This document shows positions 49,000 through 61,838 of a stretch of 64,000 bases of DNA, piece by piece. The notes under the pieces are model-generated. The model was not told the DNA's origin. It did not search any database and saw only the letters and a program-made list of their open reading frames with translations. The stretch is taken from positions 1,291,076-1,355,075 of the forward strand of contig WPIO01000110.1 of assembly GCA_009760855.2 (NCBI GenBank). The letters are read 5' to 3'. Numbering within the stretch: the first letter of the stretch is position 1; each line of letters starts with the position of its first letter. The position numbers and the translations under genes are program-made. Origin of the DNA: Cristatella mucedo. Lineage: Eukaryota > Bryozoa > Phylactolaemata > Cristatellidae.

Positions 49000-50385
49000 C
49001 CGACTCGTTTCTCTGAAAGCGAGGGAGGAGGGCGGCCTGTTCGCCAGCCATTGACGGGACAAGACGAGACAGAGCCATGAGGATTCGGTGGACGCCACCG
49101 AATACGGTCGTATAGCGTCCGAGCTCGCATTTTGTGTTTCTTTTGTGTTTTGTGTGTGCGCGCGCGCGCGAGCTCGTACGTGGTCTCTGCATAAGTATTT
49201 GCCGATGCGAACTAGAAGTAGTTCCATGTGGTGTGTGTGTGATATTCCGTTGGTTCGGTCTACTCCATCTATTTGGGTCGTTTCCCACTGGAGACGTAAG
49301 TAGCCTAAGTGCCAGGACGTATTTCTCCACGCAAGAGCGCTTGCTGTAGTGTGTGGGGTATTCCTGCCGTTACGGTGGAAGCAGAGCCCTAGTTCTCCAG
49401 TCAGGGTTTCCGGCTCCTGCTCCGGCTCCTCGTCCTATTTGGGTCGTTCCCCAGAATAGACTCGTGTAGCCTAAGTGCGGGGACGTATTCCCTCGGCAGG
49501 GATGCTTGTGCTGTTGGGAGCGTGCGAGGAGTGTGGAGGTAAGACTGAGCTAAACGCGCAGCGACTTTGTGCACTTGCGAACAAAGCTCAGTAAAATCCC
49601 CAATTTGTGTGTCTCGCTTTCCGATTCGCGCCGCTGACTCACGACCCCCTTTAGTAATGGTAAGCAGGTCGGCGCCAGAAACGCTCCTTTCGTGGCGGCC
49701 AGCTTGTTGCGCGTAGGCGCGAACCGAACGGCATTAGGCGGTAGGCTACGCCGCTCGGTGAGCGCCAGGTCAAGCCTACTCCGCCGAGCCTTCGGCCTTA
49801 CAGAAGTATTCGCATAGACACTACTGGAGCACCGGTACGTGTCGGCGTTCCAGTAGCCAGGACGTGCAGTTCGAAGAAACGAACGACGCGTACCGAGTGA
49901 AATAGCGATACCGCGGCGCGGACGGTTATTTTTCAAGGACCCATACGATCGTATTGAATAATGTCTATTTATACGTGTATATACTGTATAATACATGACA
50001 GGATAAGAAAATATGGTATTATACGTAATAATAGGCGCAACGCTGGGACCGCTCGCGTTGTGCTCAGCAGCCACGAAACGCTCGGACGAAAGCGAAAGCC
50101 CTCGGGGACCCTGCGCGTCGCCTGCGCTGCCGTCCGAGCTGCCGCACGCATTTGAGGTGCAACTCCGCAGCCTATCGCAACGCGCTCGCGCGAGCGAAGC
50201 AGACTCCGCATGGCGCGGAGCGGTCGCGGCTGCCGATCGCAAGCCTTCGGGGCGGTGGTGGCCCGCCCACTCGTCGGCTTTTCGAAGCCAAACGCCGGCG
50301 GATAAGGCGAGGCGACGGGTTCGCCGACGTGCGGCCTTGAGACGCCCAGTGGGGCGCGGCGGTGGCGGCGGCGCGTGACCCGCCG
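49000..50385. other. GC-rich stretch with a two-copy 166-bp tandem repeat
   Basis: CTATTTGGGTCG, then GTAGCCTAAGTGC, GGACGTATT and GCTTG, occurs from 49269 and again from 49435. The minus frame at 49550-50242 is open for 230 codons but has no recognisable domain and crosses AT-rich DNA. Confidence 0.5.
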
Positions 50386-50389
50386 CGAG

Positions 50390-50712
<323 letters not shown>

Positions 50713-50925
50713 GACCGCCGGAAATGGCTCGCGCGGCAGCAGCTGCCGAGGTTCGCTCAGAAAGAGGCTGAGGGATCCGATCGGACGTCTTCTTTGCGGA
50801 CCGTCTCTCGATCGGAGTGACCTACATAAATGCTCGCGCCGCGCCTCCAGCGCTCACCAGGTATCGCGCTGTGCCGTCGCCGCAGACTTGGCGTATAGCC
50901 CGCATAATATTGACAACAACAAATG

Positions 50926-51076
50926 TTAGCTGATTTAACAGCCTCGTTTCTATAGCGGCAGAAGAACCAAGCAGCGGCCTACGCCACCGCTTGCAGCTGC
51001 CAATAAAGGACCGCCCGCTGCACGATTCGAAGCCTCTAGCACGGTCGTGAAGAGCGAGCACCTAGCCTCCTGGGCG
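50926..51076 (-). mobile_element. SINE-2 copy
   Basis: On the minus strand the head CTTCACGACCGTG-type is followed by GAGGCTTCGAATCGTGC (diverged B box), GCAAGCGGTGGCGTAGGCC and AACGAGGCTGTTAAATCAGC. Confidence 0.65.
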
Positions 51077-51335
51077 AGACTCTCGCGGCCCGAGAGTCCA
51101 GATACCGCATGCCGCAGCGCTAGAACCCGAGAACCCTCGATGTCGTAACGTGTGCGCTCGACGGCGGCTGCGGCTGCGGCAGCGAGCGTCAGAGGCGGCC
51201 GCCGTGCGACCGAGGAGCGAGCGAGCGACGGCCGCTAGAGCTCTCGGACCGGCGAGCGGAGAAAATTGCCGCGACCGTCCCGGAGCTGACCGTCCAGCAG
51301 CAGCGGCGGCAGCAGCAGCGTGCCGCTGCTGCTTA

Positions 51336-51520
51336 TATATTATTATATTATATTATATATATTATTGTATTATATATTATATTATATATTAATATTATTA
51401 ATATTATAATATAGTTATATAATAATATAACATAAATAATGTTATGATACATATATTATTATATAATATATATACATGTATTATTAATAATATTTATAAT
51501 ATTATTATTATTATATTACA
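51336..51520. repeat. AT-rich TATTA repeat block
   Basis: About 185 bp of almost pure A and T with many short palindromes. It lies directly next to the hairpin at 51524. Confidence 0.85.
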
Positions 51521-51523
51521 GCG

Positions 51524-51562
51524 GGCTTCCTTACTAGACGGAGCGAGTCTAGTAAGGAAGCC
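51524..51562. other. Perfect 16-bp inverted repeat (hairpin)
   Basis: The left arm GGCTTCCTTACTAGAC and the right arm GTCTAGTAAGGAAGCC pair perfectly around a 7-base loop, GGAGCGA. The AT-rich block on the left would ease cruciform extrusion. No U tract follows, so it is not a typical terminator. Confidence 0.9.
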
Positions 51563-51889
51563 GCTGTGAACGTAGTTGCGACAAAGGCCGGACGCTGCGG
51601 CGGGCATCATCCGCCTACATCAAAGGCCGTACGTACGCTGCGGTCAGTCAACTGCCTAACCAACTGCAGCAGGTGGGACGCACATTGGTGGCCGGCCGCT
51701 GCACTAATTACAAAAGCAGAAGCAGCAGGCGCATACAACAGTTCACACAGGTCGCTGACCTTATGTTAGATGACGTTAGACGAGGCCGCTACAGCTTTTG
51801 TTCCTGGCCACCCGTGCCAGTCTCTTAGCGCCATCTTCTCTCTACCGTCTGAAAGGGAATTAAGTTGACTTTTCTGTCGTGGTCAAATC

Positions 51890-52190
51890 ACCGACGCTGC
51901 TGCAGTCGCTTCCGCCGGATGCAGACGTGGACTCAAAGTTTTTTGCCAGACATACTTTATGCTGGACGTTCTGCGTCTCTGCCATTTGGGATAAGTCACG
52001 CCGTCTCTGTCTGGTCTAGAAAGTGTGCCCAGAGTAACGTCATAGGCGACTAGCGTTCTGCGAAGCCTGAATACCAGTTCAATGGGATTGAGTTGTTGAG
52101 TGCACGGACACATTGCACGCGAAAGCCAGCTGGTAGCTAGCAAACAAACATCCTCAGTGTTGCTGGTCGACTCGGAAGAGCAGCCCAAGT
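51890..52190 (-). mobile_element. Possible DDE transposase C-terminal fragment
   Basis: On the minus strand the frame contains CTQQLNPIELVFRLRR. This resembles the YSPxLNPIExxF motif near the last catalytic residue of IS630/Tc1/mariner/pogo-type transposases. The rest of the domain is not clear. A plus-strand frame at 52390-52872 (160 codons, ending MNRRFNFV) is unidentified and might belong to the same element. Confidence 0.35.
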
Positions 52191-53175
52191 AAGTCAGCGA
52201 CGGTTCTGTTGTGTCTTCCTACTCCAGTATCGCGTGTACGACAAATCCGTGCTAATCTTCACTGTGTGAAATTGAGGACACGACTCAAGCTCAAGGCCTT
52301 TTGGCGTCTGCACAGACTGCGTGGCGTCGACTAACAGGAACGGTTAAAGAACGCCCCAATCGCTGTCTCCGTACGCTAATTCGCCGAGAGTGGAAGCGCA
52401 ATTATGTATTTGGAGAAATAAAGTCACGTATGATCATCAAATACCGAGTTTGCGTCAATGCCAACTTGCACTTGAAATGGAACTGGAAGAACTCGGAACA
52501 CTTTGGCTGCTTAAGCCTTTTCCCGAAAGCCGGGTTTTACACGGCGAGTCTTGCTTTCCACCTTCTTCTGTCCTATTTGAGTCTTCGGTGTCGCCAAAAT
52601 TGGGGGGGGGCGCTCCAAGAGTTAGGAAAGACTTAACAAAGACTCTCAGCAGCCAAACGTGGTTCTACTTCATGGCCAAGACTCAAGCAAGACTTAGCAC
52701 AGGATCGATCCTAGACGGACGCAGTCAAGGGCACGCCTACTTCATCACTTCGAAAAGCGAAGCTGATGACTCGACCGGCAAAATCACCGAAGCGTTCCGC
52801 GGAAGTCCCAAAGTATGGTCGCCAGTATTCCAGGGTGGTCTTTTCATGAATCGACGGTTTAACTTCGTTTAATTTAGTACTTTAGGTGCCTTTTAGGGTC
52901 CTTTTTCTAAGCATCCCAAGTTTCGGCGACAGAGAACGCACAGATTAGGGTTTCCACTGGTAGACGCTACGCCGATCGGCTCAGCGACTCGGCCACGCCC
53001 ACGGTCCTACCCGGTTTGTGCTGTACGATGGCATCGAATTCATCTCACCTATGGGTCAAAGGCCACGGGCGGTCGGAGGTTCCCTTGGCGTTCTTACTCA
53101 GCCAGTAGCCACTTTACCGCTTCGCAGTCTATACGTAGAATAGTGAGTATCGAGTAAATGGTGTTGATACGTTTT

Positions 53176-53457
53176 TACGAAACAACAACTACTCTCCTGC
53201 TGCCGACTATGGCTCATCTTTTTCAGCTGTCCTGAGCTGCTACTTCCATGCTACTCACTACCTCAACTGCTCTCCTGACTCTGCTATGCTTCCCACTTTC
53301 TCTTTGTTGCGTGAGACGAAGTCTGTTGGCTACCGAATGCATACCGAGAGCCGCTTAGGCTGTGAGTGCACTATACAAAACTCTCCTTCGTAACACCCAC
53401 ATGGTCTTTATGACTTTGTGGAGTTACAGACGGAGATACATTACATTACAACGTCTG
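53176..53457 (+). mobile_element. Repeat family 3 copy, longest form
   Basis: CTCTCCTGCTGCCGACTATG, GCTGTCCTGAGCTGCTAC, CCCACTTTCTCTTTGTTGCG, GAGACGAAGTCTGTTGGC and GGAGTTACAGACGG are followed by an ACATTACATTACA tail. It matches 23495-23665 closely. Confidence 0.6.
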
Positions 53458-53736
53458 ACACTCTGACTCCGTAGCTAATTAATGGGCCCCTCTTTCGTTG
53501 ACCCTCCGTCAACCGAAAGCAGCATGCTGTTGTCTACCTTGGCGATACGGTCAACAGCTTAAGGACGCAACCCACTGCAGAAGAGGAAATGCATCGAAAG
53601 TCACGACGTAAATCGACGACGCGGGTCGGAAATACTGAGCACTGCGTTATTGATTAGCACATGCATACACACCAGTTCGAAAGCTGCCGTGCAGTCATTT
53701 GACCGCCATTGAGACCTTTCCAGCTGGTCGTGTGCA

Positions 53737-53870
53737 GGACAATAATAATAATAACAACAGTAATAATGTACATGATAAAGCGCCCTCAGAGAACTCAGTC
53801 TCTTTCTAGGCGCTTTACATTTGCTGCAAAGGGAAATGCAATTGAATGGTGAGTAACATCATGCATCAAC
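53737..53870 (-). mobile_element. LINE 3' tail fragment
   Basis: On the minus strand it has TTTGCAGCAAATGTAAAGCG, CCTAGAAAGAGACTGAG, GAGGGCGCTTTATCATG and an ATT-rich end. This is the terminal ~130 bp of the ATT-tailed LINE, abutting the gypsy relic. Confidence 0.75.
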
Positions 53871-53879
53871 ATCATACGG

Positions 53880-54845
53880 CGCCGCAGAATCTTTGCAATC
53901 TCTGCCGGTTACCAACTGCCTGTGGAAGCAAGTGAGTCAAAGAAATCGGGCCAGCTCTTCGGTATCTTTCATAAGAGGCCATTCTTTGACGATCGTCAGT
54001 TTTCGTTGCATCGGTTGAACGCTACCGGCATAGAATGCGTTTCCTAGTAGTGCTACCTGGCCCAAAGCTACACTTGCGTTAAGCTGCCGAAGGACTAAAT
54101 AAATGCCAGCAAGATGATTCAACCGATTGCTTTTTAAAGCTGGCTAAGTCATCAAAGTATGTCGAGGCACCTTCAGTGGCCCGCATCCGTGGCTTATCGC
54201 TGAAGACGGGCCAACAAGCACCCGATTTTATAAACCCGCATGGCATTCGGCTGAACTGGAACGAACCGTACGGCGAGGCGAATGCTGTTTCAGCCCTTTT
54301 AGCTTCGGGCGACTGGATCGGATGACTTCGGGAAGGAATGTCGATGCTAATGAATTACTTGGCTTTGTGGAGTCGATCAGGGTCTTCGTTAAACTCGGAG
54401 CGGGGTAATTATCCTTCGCGGTCACTTCGTTAGATCGGCAGCAGTAAACACAGATCCAGAAATCCCCTGACGACTTCTGGACTATCGCCAGGGACGACGC
54501 CCGTGGGCCGACTTCTTCTCAACGATGCCATCCTCTAGCACTTAAATCAATTTCAACGTTACGTCGATACATCGAAGGCAAGTGGCACCCTCCGCGGGCG
54601 TTGACGTACTGGGGCTGCTTGCATTTTTCGCTGAACAAGTCTTTGCTTTTGTCGTAATCCCGAAGTCTCTTAGACTTTTCGAGAATATATCTCGGTGCTG
54701 TATGAACTGGTCAGCCAGTTGCCGCCTCTGCGTGCCTACGAAAAATGGTAAGCAATAGCAATATCCGTGATCTTTTAGTTTTCGTAGCAGGTCAATCTTA
54801 ACCTCCTCAGCGAATAGGACCCCGAGAGCGCTTCGGAGCATTTAG
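53880..54845 (-). mobile_element. Ty3/gypsy pol relic
   Basis: Decayed frames appear in the order expected for gypsy polymerase. First is a protease-to-RT linker segment (HRDIFSKSLRDFG, 54542-54841). Then come the RT start (TAKDNYPAPSLTKTL), the FQFSRMPCG region, a catalytic box reading YFDD at 54148-54159, and a late RT segment (VQPMQRKLTIVKEWP) ending before ELARFL and a stop. Several frameshifts and stops show it is dead. No LTRs were found. Confidence 0.8.
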
Positions 54846-56015
54846 TCGCCTGTTTGATTACACAGCATCGCCGGTTATGGCCATTAAGATTGATTGCCCT
54901 CACCTAAAACTCGCTATCGCGCAATGTGTGTGCTGGTGATTGGCAAAATCGCGAGAGCGTCCGGCGAATTACGCACTTAATTTACCCTATTAGCCCCTCG
55001 CCGGCACTCCAGTTAGTACACCGCAGGCAGCGGTATAATCTTCCAACGTCCATCGTGCTGAATGGTAGCTCACGTGACCACCGACGTGTGCAGATCGTCT
55101 GTACGCTGGAGTGCATAACGTCTGGCCGCGATAGCCGCCACACCCCGTCTGGTGCGGACCGTGGTCGAGATAGGAGAGGTTAGGGTCGAGCTACTTAGCA
55201 GGACAACCACCTGCAAACCAACGCGTACACGCTATTGCACACTCAGACAGTGTTCTTAGTACGTCCGCACCTATTCCTGTTGCGATCGATCGTATCGCGC
55301 CCTTCGCTATGACAAATCAACAATCCTGGACTAAGGATCTACGGACTATGGATCTCAGGTGGACCTACACTATGGCTCCTCCATACACGCGACTAGCCTT
55401 CCCTCAGATGAAATGTACTCAGTGACTTACATCGTATTGGAGCCGTCCCGAGTGGAGTGCTCTGCAGCCAAAAAGCACGCCTTTGAGCTTTGAGCGTCCA
55501 CAATGAAAAAAGCCTCATGCACAATGCCACGAAGTGACAATGTACCAAAATGAGGGTCTAGCACTTGGCCCTGTATACCAGCCCTTTGCCGTTTCGCTGA
55601 AACTTGGGATTCGGCAAGGCTTACGCCTAGTTAAGGATCTCGGCCGGTTACAGCTACGCAGGACGTCGTGCTATACGTCGTGCTTCCTGCGATTGGCCGA
55701 GGTCGCAGCTCACGCCTGTTCGGAGCTCTCACTAGTGAAGAGATAATTATCTCTGTAGCCGACTACTTTCTGCTTAACCCAGCGACTGCTTCGAAGAGCA
55801 TTCTATAGCCACTTATCTGTGATGAAGGCGAGCCAAGCGCTTGATAATGTCGCCCCATGACGACTTCAGAACGCCTTCGTCCCAGACTAGCATGCCCCAC
55901 AATACGGCTGGCTGCTAGCGCGGTTAGCAACTTCAAAAGCTGGCTCTTCAAAAGCTTTCAGAAGCTTTCCATAACAGCACTAGGCCACTTCGACGTTCGA
56001 TGAGCAGTAGGTTCA
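54846..56015. other. Unassigned stretch beside the gypsy relic
   Basis: It shows no clear gene or repeat family. Positions 54850-55200 could hold further gypsy remnant (gag/protease side), but I see no diagnostic motif. Confidence 0.35.
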
Positions 56016-56019
56016 AGAA

Positions 56020-56184
56020 GTAGAAATAATAATATAGTAATAACATAATTCATTTGTATAGCGCCCCAGAGAACTAAATCTCTATTCAGGCGCTTCACAT
56101 ATATCTCAGGGCTCGAGCCCGCGATCTCAGTCAGACCTTAGTCGGGGCGAGCACCTTAACCGCTGGACCAACCCAGCTCGGCAG
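56020..56184 (-). mobile_element. SINE-1 copy, well preserved
   Basis: On the minus strand it has GAGCTGGGTTGGTCCAGCGG, TTAAGGTGCTCGCCCC, GATCGCGGGCTCGAGCCC and a tail with GAATAGAGATTTAGTTCTCT and GGGCGCTATACAAATG plus ATT-rich end. Confidence 0.75.
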
Positions 56185-56429
56185 AAAAAGATGGCCAGCT
56201 GATTCCTCAGCCACGTTACGCGACGGCAGAAGAGCTTTGCAGGCTTTAGGCATAATGGCAAATGGGCTTTATTCAGCAGAGCGTTTGTGGGAAGAGCAGC
56301 AGCGAAGAGGAACACGGAAGGAGGGAAACGACTTTGAAAAAATTGCAAAGTCACGAAAACTGCAGTTTGTCTTGCTCAGTCGCTCGGCCTGTCTCGGTTT
56401 CCGATTCCTACTGCTGCACGTATGTACCT

Positions 56430-56435
56430 GTGTGA

Positions 56436-56472
<37 letters not shown>

Positions 56473-56478
56473 TGTGTG
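56430..56478. repeat. (TG)n microsatellite
   Basis: About 40 bp of TG with short flanking variants. Confidence 0.9.
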
Positions 56479-56682
56479 CATGAGTGAGCAAATGCGTGTG
56501 TACATGGCCGGATACGACCACGAGTCTGGCATCAAATAATGCCACTAGCACGAGTCCGACGTGAGAGAGCTGCTACTTCGGCAAAGAAATCGCCCGGTTA
56601 TTTATTTGTCAGGGAGGGCATATACTGTGCTTGCATACCTCGATAAACCCCGATTTACCAAGGAAGCACCTAACGAAAATCA

Positions 56683-56818
56683 TTACATGAATACAATTCA
56701 TGTGGATACCTCTTTACGAGTGCTTACTCTCTATCCAGGCGCTTCACGTATGCCGCAGGGCTCGAGCTAACAACCTCAGTCGTCGAAGACCAGCACCTTA
56801 ACTCATGGGCCGAACGAG
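56683..56818 (-). mobile_element. SINE-1 copy, diverged
   Basis: On the minus strand it has TTCGGCCCATGAGTTAAGG (A box), TTAGCTCGAGCCC (B-box region), GAAGCGCCTGGATAGAG and a damaged GGCGC box. Confidence 0.6.
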
Positions 56819-56819
56819 A

Positions 56820-57455
56820 AGTCATCGAATCTACGTCCTACGATCCGTGTTCATGGAGGATCGGCTATATCGCATCAGTTACAATTACTCTAGAGCTCCG
56901 ATGGTTTGCTTTTGGACTGCACCTACGTGAACGAAGCCGCGAGAGGTCCCATTTTTTTCATCTCGATATTGCTTTAACTAGACACGCACACCAGCTTTGA
57001 TTCCAATAGCAGGTACACACGGGCCGGATAGACTTTAATTCGCTCAACTGTCCCTGCTTCTAACACAAATACAATGAAAACGCAGATATTTTCGAGCGTT
57101 TCTTTAGTTAATTTTTAGCTTTTGGAGTTGGTCTCGTCGGATTTGTGCTGTCTGTCAGTCTAAGATCGTCCATGGGAAATAGGCGATAGTGGAATTCTTA
57201 CACTTTGACCAAGAAATGCAAAATTAAAATTTTAATCTTATTTGTTGGGTGCCCCAGGGTCTTGGCACAGGGATAAGGTGCTCGGACGGGTCGGACTGCC
57301 CGATCTCCTCTCAGAAGTGCCCCAGCAGAGTCGGATTGAGCATCGGACTGGCTATGTATCTAAGCTTTGCTCCAGACAATGGCTCTCGATCCAAAGCTTT
57401 GCTCTTCCAGCCTGAGCTGCTCTGATTCTGGCCCAATTGGAAGCTGGTGCAACAT
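56820..57455. other. Intergenic, nothing recognised
   Basis: AT-rich unique sequence with only short frames. Confidence 0.35.
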
Positions 57456-57459
57456 CGGC

Positions 57460-57469
57460 TCTCTGTCTC

Positions 57470-57562
<93 letters not shown>
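57460..57562. repeat. (CT)n microsatellite
   Basis: Nearly pure CT of about 100 bp. Confidence 0.95.
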
Positions 57563-57565
<3 letters not shown>

Positions 57566-58124
57566 GAAGAATCATAAGTATTGCTTTCTGAAAAAAACCA
57601 CCCAGCCACTGGCATCTTTGTATATTCCCGGTACCACTGCGAAGCTGTCGACGACAACAAATGCATTCTCAGTCTAGAATAGGCAGCGATGGGTACTTTG
57701 ACTAATCACACGAGGAAACACATTTGTATTGACAAAGAACAGCAGACTCTTCGTGCTAAACCCTTGGAAGTGTTAGTACCACTGAGGCTGGCCTATTTAG
57801 CAATGCCGTCTATCAGGCGAGAGTAACAAACCTGAATAAAAACCCTGGGTGCACTGGAGAAAAACTACAGAAAAATAAGCTCTGTTCGTGGTGCAGGCTG
57901 GCGAATCTGCAGGCATAAACAGATAGTGGCTAGTAAGACAAGGCATGAGAGAATAAATGCCTCGGCCTGTCTACAGCATTCCTTCCTTAGTACATTTGCA
58001 TAGGAGCCCGGCTACCATCTGGAAACTCCCAGTGACGTTTTCACCGTTGCTACATACGAGATTGTGTGGAACATTAGCATAAATAGTGGCTGAGCTTCTC
58101 TCGTTAAGAAGTTTCTAGACACTG

Positions 58125-58855
58125 TCTACATTTGAAGTCTGTAGGCTAATTCTCGTCTCGACTTCTGCAACTGACTGCTTACTGGCCTACCAGCATGTGC
58201 GATCAGGCGATTGCAGCTGGTGCAAAACTCTGCAGCTAGGCTTGTCTGTCGTGAGCATCGCAGTTGCCACATTACTCCACTTCTCGCCGACCTGCACTGG
58301 TTACCAGTCAAGCAACGGATTGACTTCAAGGTTTTGTCGCTCACTTTTAGGTCTCTTCATTCTATGGCTCCAGCCTATCTTTCAGAGATACTACCCCATC
58401 AGGCAAAGCATCGTACCACTCGCTTTTCGGAATCCAACAGTCTAGAAATACCTCGTACAAACCTTAAATCCTTTGGAGACCGTGCATTTAGCTCGTATGC
58501 TCCCACAGCCTGGAACTCCCTCCCGACCTGCATCAGAACATCCCCTGACGTGACCACATTTAAAAGAAACTTAAAAACATACCTATTTAGGACAGCATTT
58601 AGTGGGTCCTTGTGATTCGTCCTCGATGTGCTTATGCGTGCTGACACTGTTCATGCTGCCACTAACCACATTTGCATGCTGACCCAGTGCATGTAACCCC
58701 TAACCATGTTATTCATTTTGTTTGTTTTTCAAGCATGATTTTACTTACTATTCTATTGCGTATCACTTTGCAGCAAATGTAAAGCGCCTAGAAAGAGATT
58801 ATGTTCTCTGAGGGCGCTTTATCAAGTGCAATATTATTATTATTATTATAATTAG
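58125..58855 (+). mobile_element. LINE ORF2 C-terminal end, open frame, 3' tail
   Basis: A 134-codon open frame (58211-58615) carries MQLVQNSAARLVCREHRSCH, LADLHWLPVKQRIDFKVLSL, PRTNLKSFGDRAFSSYAPTA and TFKRNLKTYLFRTAFSGSL. It is followed by a ~200-bp 3' UTR, AAAGCGCCTAGAAAGAGATT, GAGGGCGCTTTATCAAGTGC and (ATT)n. It is the best-preserved tail in the window and 5' truncated like the others. Confidence 0.85.
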
Positions 58856-59657
58856 ATGCAAAAACTTTAAGAATCGTAGAGAAGACCTGTGAGTAGTGAG
58901 CTACAGAAGTATATTCCTATTGTCAAAATGTATACATTTCTTGTAGACATTACCTACATTACCGAAATTATCTGGTCGAGCCCATTTTGAGGGATGGGGT
59001 TTCTAGTTTTGGAGTGACACAAGGTACCATAGCTACTAAATTTGGGTTCGTCGTCATTCATTTGAGAAAGTTTCCAACCACCCAAGAGAAAAGTGTGTTA
59101 GCAACACAAACTGCAAGGGAGCAAGGTAAGTGTCTGCTAAACTTCGAACTTGGCCTTCCTTCTGGCAAGCAGCAGCCACTGCAGTGCTGCTGCTGTGACG
59201 GCGGCAATGGCAGCAGCAGCACTGCAGTACACAGGCCGGGGAAGGGATGGAAGTGGTCCACTGTGGCAGCAGCAGCAGCTGCACAAAGTTCGACAGCTGG
59301 CTGCCTACACTCGGAGAGTACAGAGCAGTGGGAGGCAGGGCTCGATCCTTCGACAGAGGCTGCATGGGAAACCAGCGCTGTACAACTGTGGTGGCAGCAG
59401 CTCAGCAATAAGGATTCAACGAGACAAAGAGCTACGACTAACTGTTCACCGGTGTCGCTTTCTGCAAGCAAAGGAGTATTTATACAACTTGAGGGTTGTA
59501 TGCACGGGTCGACTAAGGCTGCAGTAGAGTTGCACCTCACCAGTGAGAGGCTATCGATTTTGCTTAATGAGTTGGGCTGTAGAAAAGCTGAGGCAGAATG
59601 TAGTGTCCTTAGATGCACACCAATTCAAAGTCCGAAGAATTTCCACGAAGGTGAAGA

Positions 59658-59982
<325 letters not shown>

Positions 59983-59989
59983 CCTAGCA

Positions 59990-61455
59990 GTAGAGGCCAG
60001 GGCTGCTTCAATGCGCTATGCGAGAGCGAACACGTGCTGCCAGAACTAGCCATGCCCATGCCATGCAGCCGCATACTGCTGCCGCCCTGGGCAGGCACCT
60101 GGCTGGAGGAGACATCTGCTCTCACAGCATATGCGTATGCTCAAAGGACAGAGACGACCTGCCCCTGCACCGGCATTTGCCCCTCTGGATTGGCAGCAGC
60201 TTTCGACATTCTCTAGGCAAACACCAAAGAACAAAGCGTTTCACCCAGGACAAAGTGACTGTCTATTGCAGTGAGCTACCATTAAGAGCCAGTGATGGGC
60301 ACATCGAGGCTCTTAGTAAAAGAAAGAGCCAACTATTGCAGCTGCTCTGCGAATCGCGTCTGGATTCCACGATTGTTCGCCAAAACGGGTGCATGCAACT
60401 TATCCAGTCCAACGGCCGAGTCGTCTCAGTGCATTCGGATTCAGATTGCAAACTCCGGCCGCCGGGCCGGCGGGCGAGTCGGCCGAGTTTGCCTCCTTTC
60501 AGCCGCTCCCCCTCCCCCATGGGACGTGCATTGCCTGCAGAGCGGTGAATACTGGCAGTGCTGCCAGTCGGAATCCGAATGATTCAGATCAGTAGGCTAT
60601 CTCATTGAGATTTCCCGAGTATCGCTGCTCTCTCTCCATTCTCGGGATGGGGGTGTGCATTATTGTATGTAGTGCAATGTAAGTTACTGCATCTCCTCCT
60701 CTCTAACTCTATGCAGCCACAAAGACTAAGTAGCTGCTATGCAGGAGAGTTTTCTGTAGCCCACTCAAGCTCCAAGTGGCTTTCGGTAAGCACGAGATAG
60801 CCAGCAGATTTCATCTACACAATCTGCAGAGCAGCGAATGACAAAGGTTAGTGCTACATGGCATGGTGGCCTTACGTGAAATGCATTCTTCACTCTGAAC
60901 ACGGTTGACGCATCATTACAAGGAGCCACGGTATGCATATTTAGGTCACTTAATGTGAATTGAATGAGAGGAAGCAATATTAAGCAAGTTACTGGGCTAG
61001 AACTAGGAGAGTTGCGTAACATATAGTCAAAGCTTTTCTAAGCAGGCTCAGAAGCAGCAATTTAGAGCTTCAATGCTGGAACAACAGTAACTCTATAGTG
61101 TAGGAATTTTGAAGAGATTGCCATGTGATTGTGACATGCTGCACGTGTAAGATGAGGTTACACATGCCATGGCGGCTCACCTTCATTTAACATCAAGCCC
61201 TGGGTGCGCTCAGCTCCTTCAAATGGCTGAATAATCAGCATAACAGCTCTCATGGCTGTAGCAGTACTCGGTTCTGTGATTAGCAAAGCATCTCGGTCAC
61301 GGCTATCTGGACTGCAAATATGCTGGCAGCCATGTTCCAGCTAGATTTAACTGCGCCTCTGACTTAAAACTAAACAGCTGAGCTTCTTGAATTAATTTAT
61401 GAGCAAGTAGGCATGTAGGTACAACTGAGATACTTTATCCGGGAATGGAACAGTT
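59990..61455. other. Intergenic, nothing recognised
   Basis: Unique sequence. Frames on both strands are short and lack known domains. Confidence 0.35.
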
Positions 61456-61461
61456 CGAGCA

Positions 61462-61478
61462 GCATCAGCAGCAGCAGC

Positions 61479-61547
<69 letters not shown>

Positions 61548-61548
61548 C

Positions 61549-61595
<47 letters not shown>

Positions 61596-61596
61596 C

Positions 61597-61693
<97 letters not shown>

Positions 61694-61753
61694 CAGGAGC
61701 AGGAGCAGGAGCAGGAGCAGCAGAGCAGGAGCAGGAGCAGGAGCAGGAGCAGC

Positions 61754-61818
<65 letters not shown>

Positions 61819-61838
61819 CAGCAGGAGCAGGAGCAGAT
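61462..61838. repeat. (GAGCAG)n hexanucleotide array
   Basis: About 60 near-perfect GAGCAG units with scattered CAG or CCG variants. It reads as Glu-Gln, Arg-Ser or Ala-Pro/Leu in different frames, so the open frames have no coding weight. Confidence 0.95.

Noticed and set aside
47201-49054. Ser/Leu-rich frames of 151-287 codons
   Set aside because: They come from the polypyrimidine tract, and several overlapping frames are open at once, as expected for a repeat.
49550-50242. 230-codon minus-strand frame
   Set aside because: No similarity recognised. It spans AT-rich and GC-rich DNA without coding signals.
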